Source of the DNA: Desarmillaria ectypa
Taxonomy: Eukaryota; Basidiomycota; Agaricomycetes; Agaricales; Physalacriaceae
Direction of reading: 5' to 3'
Assembly (NCBI GenBank): GCA_030407005.1
Contig: JAUDYN010000005.1
Span: forward strand, 2,356,001-2,420,000
Length of the DNA stretch: 64,000 nt
Below are positions 37,101-49,700 of the stretch, one piece after another (positions within the stretch are counted from its first letter, which is position 1; every line of letters begins with the position of its first letter). Position numbers and translations under genes: made by a program. The notes under the pieces were generated by a model. It was not told the DNA's origin and searched no databases. It saw nothing but the letters and a program-made list of their open reading frames with translations.

Positions 37101-37341
37101 CACTCGGCACACGAGACCTGATAATTATCTGTGAGATAGACGGAAAATAGTCGAGATAAAGGGCGTACCTCTCCTATAAGATGCGGTAGCACGGTGAGTA
37201 CTGCGACACGACGGAGACGCCCTGAGACATACCTCGGTTCCGTTTCTGCTCTAGCTCCCGTGCGTGGGTACCGTCGAATTTGAACTCGTCTACTTCCCGG
37301 CGACTGGCGCGTCGTTTTAGTTTCGTTTTCTCGGCGGGCAT
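34159..37341 (-). CDS. Zn2Cys6 transcription factor with fungal-specific TF domain
   Basis: Nuclear sequence-specific regulator. The zinc cluster is spread over several tiny exons: exon 1 (37341-37233) ends ELEQKRNR; then a 5-nt exon (37173-37169), a 19-nt exon (37117-37099), 37043-36994, and a short exon of about 36920-36950. Joined, these read GEVSCAECRRLKIKCDKQIP, then CQSCQRRGCAALCPNG, a perfect six-Cys binuclear cluster at about residues 40-70. A linker coiled coil follows (RRIAKLSGRIRQLEDALSSL), then the Fungal_trans domain: QLIDDMLPAIYRKQPSEEFG, HDLALIFMIFAIGALVE, IVTIQCLHLMSIYNAMSG, LNMGRPPSFSLAYIDC-like GRPPSFSLAYIDCSFPQYGD. The C-terminus (stop at 34159) is Tyr/Pro/Ser-rich (SLPYSYSYDRGRPAPSDPGY). 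Middle exons between about 34800 and 35900 were not all fixed. Target genes unknown. Confidence 0.87.
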
Positions 37342-39459
37342 TCGTGAGGATAGGAGGAGGAAGCGAAGTGTACCTATCCTATGGCTTCTTTATTTCACAC
37401 TTGTATGGGAAAATAATAACACAAAAGGAGCCAAATGTATATAAGGTCCCCGAATTCCGTTCTCAGTAACCTTGCTGACATCCAGTCCTCATACGTCTTT
37501 CCATCACTCAATCCTATCTTTCGTACATCTCTTCGCATCGTTCATGTATAGCCTTTGATTCTTTTTCTCCAAAATCGTGACAATATTTCTAACAGGTTCC
37601 CATTTTCTTGATGAACACCTTAACACATGCTGCGGAGACATTTTTTGACGTCTTTCGGCAGTTACACCACCTTCCTGTTCCCCGTCATCCTTCTCCGTGC
37701 TGTCCAGAGGCGTTCAAAACCTTCATTTTGACGGCTCCGCCCCATGTGCGCTCCCTGTCAACGCTCGTTCACCCAGTTTGTTTCACTGCGTAACCAACCT
37801 ACAGGTCCATACTTCCCTGTTGATCCTTTCCACAGGGCGTGATTTGGCTGCGGATAACGTAACTGCTTTCCTCCTACCCGCTTCTGATCTCAACATGTCA
37901 TCTCAGCAACTGACCCAATGGCATCCGCCAAAGCTTCACATGTTGCAAGCCTATTTCCACTATTAGCCAGGGGGCTGAGAAGGTTGCTGTCTTGACGACA
38001 ATCGAATTTGCGTTCATGCCGTCGCTTTTCGTATCATTGACAACCTCCGCCCCAATAATTATGAGCGCCTCACTTTCGGAAGACCGGTATGGTCTCACCG
38101 AGTTTCCTTGGCCCGGGCATTACTAGGGTTGCTGTATGCCCAAATGATCTTCATTCGAAATGCTCTATCATATACAGCCCCATAAGACAAAGACCCCGGG
38201 GATTGGTTTATTTTGGAGGAAGACTGGGCATGACCCTGTTGTTGCGATGAAGTATGTAAACGACGGTCTCATGGCGCCTCTGATCCAAAACGAAAAGGTC
38301 ACGGCCTCACAAAAGACACCGCTGACGACAGGTAAGGGTAGCTTGGGAGCTCATAACATTGACGTGTATTCTAAGATATGAGCCATGATTTGATGGCTGT
38401 CCGGGAGGATGGTCCCGAAACCCCTTCTTCGAGCCAGGATGGCATCACTTGGAGCGCCCAAATACTTGGTCAGTAAAGTCAGCGTACATGTGGACATCAG
38501 TTCAGAATTTGAGTTTCCTCAGAATGGCTCAGAGCTCGAGTCAGTGGCGCAAGAATTGGGGATTCAGTTGGCGCAGATACCCGTGCCCCCCTGGTGCTCA
38601 AGGCTTCTCTGCAGGGTGGGTCAGGCACGGAAACACTTCGCGCTCGTGGTAATAATACGCATATTTCAGTATGTCATCGTTGATCCAATGGATTGGTATC
38701 AAGATAGGAATGAGGCCAAATATAAGTCAGCACGGAGAGTTCGGGATATTATCCTCGGATATAGGAGGGATCCACCAGGTGATTGCCAGCCTTCAAAAGA
38801 AGATGGTGGCGAAGACGACATAGAGGGTATAGTGGGGCGCAATGTGGCCCCGGCCAATGAACCGAATCCTCCGACGGCGTGTTCTGACCTCACGGAAACA
38901 GGGTTGACGCAGATCAAGAGAAGTCAGAGAGACGAATTTCATAGAGAATCCGAGCATAGGGTCGCTGAACAAAGGATACACGTCTGCATGGCGCCATCGG
39001 GCACGGCACATTTCACCAGAGTTCCTTCACAAAACAAGTAATCATAAATGCACATGCAGAATGAAAAATGTATCGCTCAGCTCAACATTAAAGGTCAAAC
39101 TCTGGTGGCATGACTTCCATCATGCATCAGTTTTGCATGAAGTCTAGAATCAGATGCAATGCGTCAGAGTAAAATCACTCTATTCGAGCGACTATACGTT
39201 AACATGATGGAGTGCAAATGGGCGTTTTTGAAGTCGTTAGTTTTCACTGAAGGGTAAGTTGTCGATCATAGTGGTGGCTGGACGGCAGTCAGGAGTCGTG
39301 ACGTGACGTTTCGTGACTCACATAATTCTTCCCTGTACTACTTTATGACCCAAGCGGTACCGCGTTTTCTCGTTTAGTCCTGCATTCGTAGCTTCGTCTG
39401 CCCTATTATAGGATACTCATAAAGAGCATATATTCACCTCATTAATTATATATTCTTAA
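37342..39459. other. 2.1-kb region without a recognised gene
   Basis: The longest frame is 38409-39041 plus (210 codons; YVIVDPMDWYQDRNEAKY, then an acidic and a basic tail). It contains an in-frame stretch resembling a short intron (gtaataatacgcatatttcag). It could be a lineage-specific gene, but no domain is recognised. The left part is the shared upstream region of the zinc-cluster gene, with pyrimidine-rich leader-like sequence. Confidence 0.4.
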
Positions 39460-41620
39460 ATGGTTCGTAAACTTCGTTTTTCCGTTTGGTATTCACTGGC
39501 ACATTTCATTCCTTCCAGCCTACTTGCACCGACTGCGGAGGAACTGTTATCGAGTACGATGCAGCTGCAGGAAATGGGTTCTGTATTGTTTGTGGGACCG
39601 TTGTTGAAGAGAACACCATCGTCAATGAGGTCGTTTTCGGAGAAACCAGCTCAGGAGCTGCCATGGTGCAGGGTTCATTTGTCGGGTTGGGTTCAAGTGA
39701 GCACTCCTATATATTATATTATGGATTGATTAAACGTGACCATGTAGCTCACGCTAGGATGAGTGGTCCTTATGGCAATAGGGGAAATTCCGAGAGCAGG
39801 GAACAAACAATCGCCAATGGTATAGTTTCATTTTAACTTTCTGGTTCTTCCATTGCTCAATTTCCTCAGCCAGCAAGAAAATACAGAGTATTGCAAATAT
39901 TCTACGGCTATCAGAGAGCGTCTGTCTAGCTGCGACTAGAATGTACACGCTTGCTGTGGAACACAAGTTCACCAAAGGTCGCAAAAGCATGAATGTCGTT
40001 GCTGTGTGTCTGTACGTTGCGTGTCGACAGAAAGAGACACGGAATTACATGCTCATCGACTTCTCTGATCTACTACAAGTGCGCGCTTCGTATGATATTG
40101 TCGTGTGTGACATTGACAGTACATCTAGGTCAATGTATTTGAACTCGGTCATACATATCTCCAATTAGTGCAGACACTGAATCTCCGACTTCCTCTTGTC
40201 GATCCATCTCATTACATATCCCGCTTCTCTGCATTGCTCGAATTTGGCGACGAAACTCACAAAGTCGCCACTGACGCCGTGCGGCTTGTGCAACGGTTCG
40301 ATCGTGATTGGATGACTCGTGGACGGCGGCCCGCTGGTATCTGCGGTGCAGCACTACTACTCGCCGCCAGAATGAACAACTTCCGGCGAAGCATGGAAGA
40401 AATTGTCCAAGTTGTAAAGATTGCTGACACAACATTGAAGAAACGCTTAGATGAATTCAAGAACACACCAAGCGGTGAGCTGACTGTCGGCGATTTTCGG
40501 AGCGTGTGGCTGGATGAGGAAATTGATCCACCCGCATTTACGAAGGGACGGGAAAAAGAAGAGGAGGAGCGATTGATCAGAGAGGGCGATGAAGAGGCCC
40601 TCGTGAAATTGAGAAAGAAGAAGGGCAGACGGAAAGTGAAAAGGAAAAGAGAAGAAAGTGACGAAGAAGTAATTCCTGATATGTCTGAGCAGGTTGCTAA
40701 AGGTTTTGACTCGTCTCTCCTGAACGAAGGTATTCTCTCTGGAACAACAGTGGGCCCAACGCCTCTCTTCTACCCTGCTCCCGATGATGTTCCCATTGAT
40801 CCCGCCTTTCTGGATACGCCTTCAATACCTGCACATACTGTCATCGACGAGACAGTATCAACCGCGGTCGCAGAGGAAGTGTCGGCATACCTTCAGAATC
40901 CTCAAGGGGCCATGTTGAGCGGGGCTCTGGATGAGGCAGAGCAGAGACGGTTAGCAGGTATCAGTGTTGTTGACGAGCTTACGGGACTTGACGAAGAAGA
41001 GCTCGATCGGTTCCTGCTAAGCGAAGAGGAGGTAAAGATTAAAGAACGCGTGTGGGTGGAGTTAAACAGAGATTACCTGGAAGCATTAGCAGGTAAGCCT
41101 TCGGCTGTCGTTATCTTGTCTATTATGCTGAATGGATGTTTCAGCTAAAGGCGATCAGTCAAATAGCACCACCAGAAGCAAGAAGGTGAGTTGCACCCCG
41201 TGGTGGGAGGAATGTTTTCATCCATCGCGGTGCTTATGAAACCTTCATTACTTTTCGCAGCGCCGAAAAACGAAGCCTCGGGATTCAACCACCGCTCATG
41301 GGGCGACAACTGCTGAGAGCGTGAAGAACATGATGAAGAAGAATCCTAAATATAGTAAGCGTATCAATTACGATGCATTGAAGGACCTGTTCGTGAACGG
41401 TGGGGTTGTCCCAACCTTGGACGAAAAAGATGAAGCCAGTTTGTATACCATGGACGACAAGAGTGATGGAGAAGGTGGCGGGGCCCTTCTGGTCATTGAA
41501 GAAGATTCGGCACCTCCTCCACCGCCGCTGCCTGAGGATGACAAGGACGACGACAAAGAAGACGAGGACGCTGCAGCTGACGATATTAGTTGGGACGATG
41601 CTTATGAGCAAGAAGTCTAA
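39460..41620 (+). CDS. BRF1: TFIIIB subunit Brf1 (RNA polymerase III initiation factor)
   Basis: Bridges TBP and TFIIIC to RNA polymerase III at tRNA and 5S genes. Inferred exons: 39460-39462 (only ATG), 39519-39696, 39748-39819, 39870-40078, 40129-41092, 41145-41185 and 41261-41620, giving 608 residues. N-terminal zinc ribbon PTCTDCGG ... FCIVCGTVVEE; first cyclin fold with IQSIANILRLSESVCLAATR and MNVVAVCLYVACRQKETRNY; second with HYISRFSALLEFGDETHKVA and RPAGICGAALLLAARMNNFR. Then the Brf1 homology region: EEDLDRFLL-like LDEEELDRFLLSEEEVKIKE and WVELNRDYLEALA. The tail is acidic (DDISWDDAYEQEV). The start assignment rests on the frame joining ATG to PTCTDCGG. Confidence 0.93.
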
Positions 41621-41775
41621 AATAGCATGTACAACGGACACCAAGTGCACTTGTATAATTAGCTTGCTTCGACGTATTCGTAGATCATTCTGCTCGCACA
41701 CTTGGAATGAAGGGAGGTCAGGGAAACCAATATGCATTATAATGTATTTTATCACAGAAATAGCAGAGGAAGAAA

Positions 41776-42653
41776 TTATTCTTCCTTCTTGGATCCGACA
41801 CGCTTCTCGGCCTCAGTGATGGCGGCGTTGTCAGTTTGAGGGCCAGTAGCTGGGACGTAATGATTGAGCATACATAAGGCTATAAAATTTGGCATTTACC
41901 TCCGAACAATCCTGGAGGCGATTTGAAGGGACGCTTCAAGTCACCCTCGGCTGGCTTGCCAAAGAGATGGATAGCGACGAGCTTGGCATCATACAAATTT
42001 TTAAGACCCATGAGGGACTGAATAAAAAGTGGTTGCGTAAATTTCATGTAGCCATGCAGGAAACCCATCATCGCAATGCCCATGTACACCGACCGCAGCT
42101 ATGGAGGGTGGTGAGTCCCAGAAGGCGGATTTTGTATGTGTGATTACCAGCTTGGATGTCTCAACAAGATCATAGTCCCGCACGGTCGTCGTCACTAATT
42201 TCCCTTCTTCTCCAGACTAAAAGGAATGAGACGCGCGTCTCTTTGCTTTGGATGAAGACGCTTACCATCGGGGTCGAAGGTTCCACTATTATTTCTGTTT
42301 GAGAAACCCAAAAGAAGCGACGAGAATGTCAAGATAAACTTACCGTATTTAAGAACAGTTTGGTCATTCTTCCGTTTAACCTACATCACCGAATGCTCAG
42401 TGGAATTCCCGTACACGCAGCACATAACGCACCGTCATGGAAATATAGTAGTATATGCCCAAGATGATAAACTGGGTCACAAGATATCCAATCCGTGCGT
42501 AGTTGAGTACATCCGGATCGTCAAAGGGAATTTTTCGGGCCACTGAACGACAGATAACCGGATTTGATCTAGGGAAACACAAGACGGTGGAGGCAAAAAA
42601 ATACCTTGCATGGCCCCGAGGGATATAACGAGATTCTGTATGCCAGCGTTCAT
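41776..42653 (-). CDS. PHO88: Pho88/Snd3-type ER membrane protein
   Basis: Small ER membrane protein of the SND targeting route for proteins with internal or C-terminal membrane segments; first known as an inorganic phosphate transport factor. About 190 residues in seven exons, including exons of 37 and 20 nt (42380-42344, 42283-42264). Start: MNAGIQNLVISLGAMQ, then ARKIPFDDPDVLNYARIGYL, a hydrophobic helix (TQFIILGIYYYISM), VKRKNDQTVLKYVEPSTPM, SGEEGKLVTTTVRDYDLVET, YMGIAMMGFLHGYMKFTQPL, HLFGKPAEGDLKRPFKSPPG and the end AITEAEKRVGSKKEE. Each block aligns with yeast Pho88 in order. Its start lies 176 bp from that of CSE1, transcribed away, so the two are divergent. Confidence 0.93.
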
Positions 42654-42829
42654 TGTGGACCGCGAAGAGAGAGAAAAGAGGGGCAACGACAGTAGCGGTG
42701 ATGACTGTACCAAAAAGTGTACGTGGAGTTGTCGTTTATTTGCATTTTTTTCCAAACGCGGAAATGATGTCATCAAAGGCGAGGCGGTCCTTTTGCGCTT
42801 GAGCCTCTTAAACTCGTACAGCTTCCTCC

Positions 42830-45800
42830 ATGTCCGAACTTCCCCAGCTCCTCCTCGCCTCGCTCAATCCTGCCACTAGAAAACAGGCTGAACAGAGTCT
42901 CGACGCGTTCAGTGCTCAGCAGGGGTTTCTTTCCCATCTTCTCCGCTTGGTACTCGATCAGTCGCAAGAACGCGCCGTCAGGTTATCGGGGAGCGTATAT
43001 CTCAAGAACGTCGCGAAATTGAAGTGGGAGGAAGTGAAGATATCACTTTTTTCTCTCTGATTCGTGTTTTGACCCAGCTTCTTTGCAGGATGTTCAGCCA
43101 CTCGCAGAGCAGGACAAGGTCGTCTTGAGGTCCGAGTTGGTGCCAGCCATGCTCGCTCTATCTAACCCAACGGATAAGGCAATACGCGCCCAAGTTGCCG
43201 AATCTGTCTCGCTCATAGCAGAGTTGGATTTTCCTGAAAAATGGCCAAATCTTATTGATGTACGTTTCTTTTCAGGTCTGTGTTGTCGCGTACTAATCGC
43301 GTGCATACAGCAACTGGTGTCGTCATTATCTGCGACGGATTACAACATAAATGTTGGCGTTTTACAGACAGGACACTCGATCTTCAACCAGTGGCGCGCC
43401 CACGTCCGCTCCGACCAGCTCTTCACTGAAATAAACTTTGTCTTTTCAAAATTTATGGATCCATTCCTCCAGCTATTCCGACAGACTGCGACCCTTCTTC
43501 TTTCTAATCCCAGTCCTAATCCCGCCCTGACAACTCCCACTTCCAACTACATGACATTGGCACAGTGCATGGTGCTGCTCATTGAGATCTTCCACGACTT
43601 CACCTGTCAAGATCTACCGCCTGCCATAGAGGATACCCATGCAGAATTCTTTGGAGCAACACAAGGCTGGTTCCACAATTTTATGCCTTGGAACCCGCAA
43701 GAGCTCAGAGGAGACGTAAGTTTCATCGGGGTGATTCACATATTCGCTGTTTGTTCATATGTGTTCAGACTGATGACCCTACTCCGTCGCTTCCCTCACA
43801 AATCAAGACCAGAATTCTGGAGATTGCAGAGGCAAGTTTTTTCGTCAACCACACACTGCCACTGGCTCATTAGGTTTTCCAGCTCTTTCTCAAACTCTAC
43901 CCTGAACAACTTCAACAATCGGGAGCCGTGCAGACGTTGGTGCAAGATGTGTGGAGTTTGGTAGGATCGAACCAGCTACCAAACATAAGCGACGACCAAG
44001 TAGGGTCTCTCTTCATGCTTTTAATTGATTGATGTTAATTGAGATTCACATCAGCTAGTTTCTCAAGCACTCCGATTTATATCGACTGCTATCCGATCAG
44101 GTCATTACCAGTCTCTTTTCGCCTCGCCAAACATTGTTTCCTCCCTAGTGGAAGGAGTAGTTGTTCCCAACACTTCTCTTCGAGAGCACGATGTTGAACA
44201 ATTCGAGGATGACCCTCTGGAGTACATCCGTCTTGACCTCTCGCTTTCCTCCGCTGGAACCGATCTGGCCACGAGGCGTCATTCGGCGGCCGATGTGCTC
44301 CAAGCCCTGGTATCCAGTGGGTATGAGACCACCACTACTGAAATCGTCGGAAAATGGATAGATACAGGTCTGAAGCAGTATGAAGCTGACAAAACTGAAA
44401 ATTGGAGAGCCAAGGATAGCGCTATCTATCTACTAACAGCGGTTGCAACAAAGGGGTCAACGACCCAGCAAGGTGTAACGTCGACAAATACACTTGTCGA
44501 CGTGATCAAGTTCTTTTCTGAACACGTTTTCCAAGACTTGGAAGCATCTGCGGGCTCTGTTCACCCTATACTTCAAGTTGATGCCATCAGATTCCTCTAC
44601 ACTTTCCGAAATCAGGTAGGTTTCATACCATTCTGATTCGTACCGTGTTCTTGACGATTTTTTTGGCAGCTAACGAAGCCTCAATTGATGTCTGTATTGC
44701 CACTTCTCATTCGCCATCTTGGGTCAGCCAACTATGTTTGCTGTACTTATGCCGCGATCACTATCGACCGAATTCTTTTCATCAAGCAGGGTGGACAGTT
44801 ACTGTGCGTCCAGTTCCTGTTGTGTATCATACCAAGACTGACGATCGCCATAAGATTTACTCAGACCGACATCCACGACTTTGCTGCTGACCTTCTCAAT
44901 GCTCTACTGACAAAAATTGAATCCGCCAGGACACCTGAAAAGATAGCGGAAAACGACCACCTAATGAAATGTGGGTTATTCGTTTGATCGTCTCTTGTAG
45001 TTGCTGACAAGTCGTTGTCAAAGGTGTTATGCGAGTAATCTTCACAGCCCGTGAAGGTCTGACACCTGGATATGAACAGACGCTTGGTCGTCTTGTTGCA
45101 ATTTTGGGTGTAATCTCCAAGAACCCCAGCAACCCTAAATTCGACCAGTACATCTTTGAAAGCATATCCGGACTTATCAGGTCCGCTTTTTTCTTCCTGT
45201 TCCCGGATTGGCTTGCACCATCTGACACCTCATTAGGTTCATAGCACGGGGAACTCCAGCCAACCTGACAACTTTCGAACAAGCGTTATTTGGACCCTTT
45301 ACAATTATCCTGCAACAGGACATTGACCGTACGTGAAAACATGCCTGTTTGACTTTGCGACCTTAATTCCTTCAGTACAGAGTACATTCCTTATGTCTTC
45401 CAGCTTCTCGCCCAGATGCTTGAGATGCATTCAAAGGATGTGCCTACAGAGTACCGAAGCTTGCTCCCCTTCCTGCTCGTGCCTGCTATCTGGCAACAGA
45501 AAGGCAGCATTCCGGGACTTGTCAAGCTGCTGAGTGCATACCTCTCGCACGATAGCGCACAAATGGTTTCGAACAGACAGATTGCGACAGTGCTCGGTGT
45601 GATCCAGCAACGTCTGATACCCTCAAAACAGAATGACGGTTGGGGTTTCGAACTCCTGCGAGCAGTCGTGCGATATGTTGATGGGTGGATGGCTTCTCAC
45701 TTATGCCCCTTACCTGATTACTGACGAAATCAACAGGGCCAGCCTTCAACAATACTTCAGAGATGTTGTAATGACAATACTCAAGCGAATGCAAGCTACC

Positions 45801-46370
45801 AAAACGGACAAGTTTATCTACCTCTTCACCCAATTCCTACTCTTCTCCTTCGCAATCGAAGTTCCGGGCGGTTTAACATGCGACTTTATCATTAGCACCA
45901 TTGAGAGCATCCAGGCCAACTTGTGGTCACAGATCCTCATTAACTTCATTCTTCCGGAGGCCTCTAAAATTCCTATTAAGGACCGCAAAGTCGCTGTAGT
46001 CGGACTTGCTCGCTTGCTTACGGGCACACAGTACATGTTGGTTGAACCGAGTGTTAGGACGTGGTCCCCGCTGTTCACTGTCCTGGTCAAGCAGTTCAAC
46101 GAGCCGCAGTATCTTGAAGGTCCGAAGGATGACACCGCCGTGGGTCTGACGGAAATTGATTATGAGGAGGCGACGGCAGGCTACCAGGCCGCATTTTCGC
46201 GTCTCGCTGCATCGGAATCGGCGCCTGATGACCCTGTTGCATATGTACGGAATCCCAAGCAATATCTTGCTGAGCGTCTGATGGCTATGGATAGGCAGAA
46301 GATGGGGGTGCTCGTGTCATCTGCAGACCGGGAGGTTGTGGGCCCTTTTTTGCAGAGTATGGGTTTGTAG
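42830..46370 (+). CDS. CSE1: Exportin-2 (Cse1/CAS), importin-alpha recycling receptor
   Basis: Karyopherin-beta that carries importin-alpha back to the cytoplasm with RanGTP. Twelve exons; introns inferred at 43034-43088, 43260-43310, 43716-43768, 43833-43882, 44000-44054, 44616-44669, 44804-44854, 44971-45023, 45181-45235, 45329-45380 and 45685-45736. The N-terminus SELPQLLLASLNPATRKQAE and SGSVYLKNVAKLKWEE are the importin-N domain. Cse1 signatures: QEDPLEYIRLDLS-like FEDDPLEYIRLDLS, IYLLTAVATKGSTTQQGVTS, GVISKNPSNPKFDQYIFESI, GPFTIILQQDIDQYIPYVFQ and TILKRMQATKTDKFIYLFTQ. The intron at 43833 has a GC donor; those at 44804 and 44971 end in AAG. The 44804 intron is 51 nt and stop-free, so its retention would keep the frame. 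Confidence 0.95.
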
Positions 46371-47420
46371 GAAAGGTTATCTGTCGCACTTATATGTGAA
46401 TTGGCCGAGGAGCAACGTAATATCATGTGTATGCACCAATCAGAGTCTAACTAATCGACAAGTACATATACTCGTGTTTTCTGTGCAAGGAAAAGCATTC
46501 CATTTTCAAGTAGACCCATGTTTGACATAATGTGTCTCCGTAGCATCGCGCTCGAATGCTTCAGGTTGATGTCTAGTATACGTGACTAGGGCGGGAAGAT
46601 ACATCGTCCGACATCAGGTCGCGGTTTTATGAACCTTGGAAAAAAAAATTCTCAAGAATGATGATTCAAGTGGATCCAAGCACCTGCGGCAAAAAAAAGT
46701 GAGTGACAGCGGGAGTAAAGAGATACCAAAAAAATAATCAGAATGGATGCAGCGCAGATGAAACTGCGAGCAAGATAAGCCGGACGTAAATCAAACAACT
46801 TTCCAAGGACTTGAATGAGGCCCTTCAAAGAGTCATATGGCCCCGGCGGTACTTCATCATTGGGAGAAAAGCTGGAAGGGCGAAATACATACCATTAGGA
46901 TACAAGAAGGTTTTACACTTGGAGAAAGACCTATTGCAGTCCAGAATGCGATCCAATACCCCGAGTTTGAGAGTCCTCCACCCTAGACCTATAAGCGTCG
47001 ACGACGGCCACGTTCATTGCTAGTCCTAGATAGACTTCTGATAATAAAAAAACACATCTCCGCTCCGCGGATTTGAGGCAACAGCATCTAACAAGATCTT
47101 TAAATTCGGTTGCCACCATCACCATCGACTTGCATCATGCTGTCAGAAAGAATGAACGCTCTACAGAGGTGGAAGAGAAAGAGAGCTTGTTGGAGTAAAG
47201 GAAGAGTTGAATTTTCCCACGAGACAAGTCTCTCTTGCTCACCGCCATGTTACCTCGGACCACGACTTGCAATTCTTGGAGCAATATGATAACGGCGTGC
47301 ATAAAATTCTGCCGCTAATCATTACTTTTATTTAAGCGACGACAGCTTACCTCGACCCTTGTAACCTGGGGCAACTTTATAAGGCGCCAACATGTTCTTG
47401 TCTCTATTCCGACCACCACC
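46371..47420. other. Region between CSE1 and OYE; possible small membrane-protein gene on the minus strand
   Basis: About 1 kb. On the minus strand, frames at about 47060-46670 read as a possible spliced small membrane protein: WRTLKLGYWIAFWTAIGLSP, an acceptor-like site, then DEVPPGPYDSLKGLIQVLGK and SFICAASILIIFLVSLYS. Two hydrophobic helices and a Pro/Gly linker look protein-like, but the start cannot be joined without a one-base frame change and I do not recognise the family. Confidence 0.3.
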
Positions 47421-48791
<1,371 letters not shown>

Positions 48792-48869
48792 TTTTTTTGA
48801 ATATTTTTGGATAGACCGAATTACATTACACTGACTGATCTATGATGCATTGCCACGCGACCCTTTTTG

Positions 48870-49700
48870 ATGTGGACCGTCAGGACAACTCGACTGTTTC
48901 TGAGGTGTGCTGCCCTTCGCTCGACTCCTTCACTTGTTCGTCATTATTCTCGACCTTTACAACATCGGATACCACAGCAACACTTCGACCAACGACGATA
49001 CAACTCGAATTCACCTACCCAGTCATTTTCCGATCCCACCCGTCCTGACCTCTTTTACCACCTCATCTACCCAAATTCCGCCTCGCCGCCTATATTCGCT
49101 ATATCATTTCTGCCTCGTGCGCCGCCGACACCTGATTCGCCGACAATTATCGGCTGGTTACCCGCGCAGGGAGCTGGAGAAGAGGCGGGGCTTAATGATT
49201 TCACTGAGAACCGTGCGTCACGCATTTTCTTGCTCTTTCTTACTGGAGGTTAAACGAGTACGTAGACAAGTTTCGGGAAGTGCTACATCAGGCTATACAG
49301 GACGGTCTGCGTGATGGTATAGACGAGGTGCAGCAGAATGGCGCGACCCAGCTGCAGAACGGATGGATGCACATACATGGTGTGTACTCCAAGTTCTGAA
49401 TATCCCGCCTTCCTCGTTTTCTCACAAAATCCATTCTTGAAGACGAACGGAATATACCGCCATTAGGACGCATCGGCGACCCCGATGATATTCTTGCTTC
49501 GGTCCTCGTCGAGAACGGGAAGGTGTGCTATGCCCAAAAATCTCATTATAACGTATTCCAACTGATATCTTCTGTAGATACTGGCCAATACGTACCAGCC
49601 CATGCCAGCCTATCGTTTCTGCACCTCCCATGGTGTCATCCAATTGACGCCTGGCCTGAGTCAAAAGCTTAAGACTCTCCTCGGACAGCTTAGCGCGTAG
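48870..49700 (+). CDS. Conserved fungal mitochondrial protein of unknown function
   Basis: Exons 48870-49212, 49266-49379, 49443-49522 and 49578-49700 give 219 residues. The N-terminus MWTVRTTRLFLRCAALRSTP is Arg/Ser/Thr-rich with no acidic residues, a clear mitochondrial presequence. The mature part has blocks I recall from many unannotated fungal proteins: IIGWLPAQGAGEEAGLNDFT, KFREVLHQAIQDGLRDGIDE, GWMHIHDERNIPPLGRIGDP, DDILASVLVENGK, TYQPMPAYRFCTSHGVIQL and LTPGLSQKLKTLL. No catalytic motif is evident. The intron at 49380-49442 ends in AAG. The upstream in-frame TTG is not used as start. It begins 78 bp after the OYE stop on the same strand. Confidence 0.82.

Noticed and set aside
43955..43980. 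B-box-like ggttcgatcc on the minus strand
   Set aside because: It lies inside a CSE1 exon (VGSNQLPNI) and lacks the rest of a tRNA.
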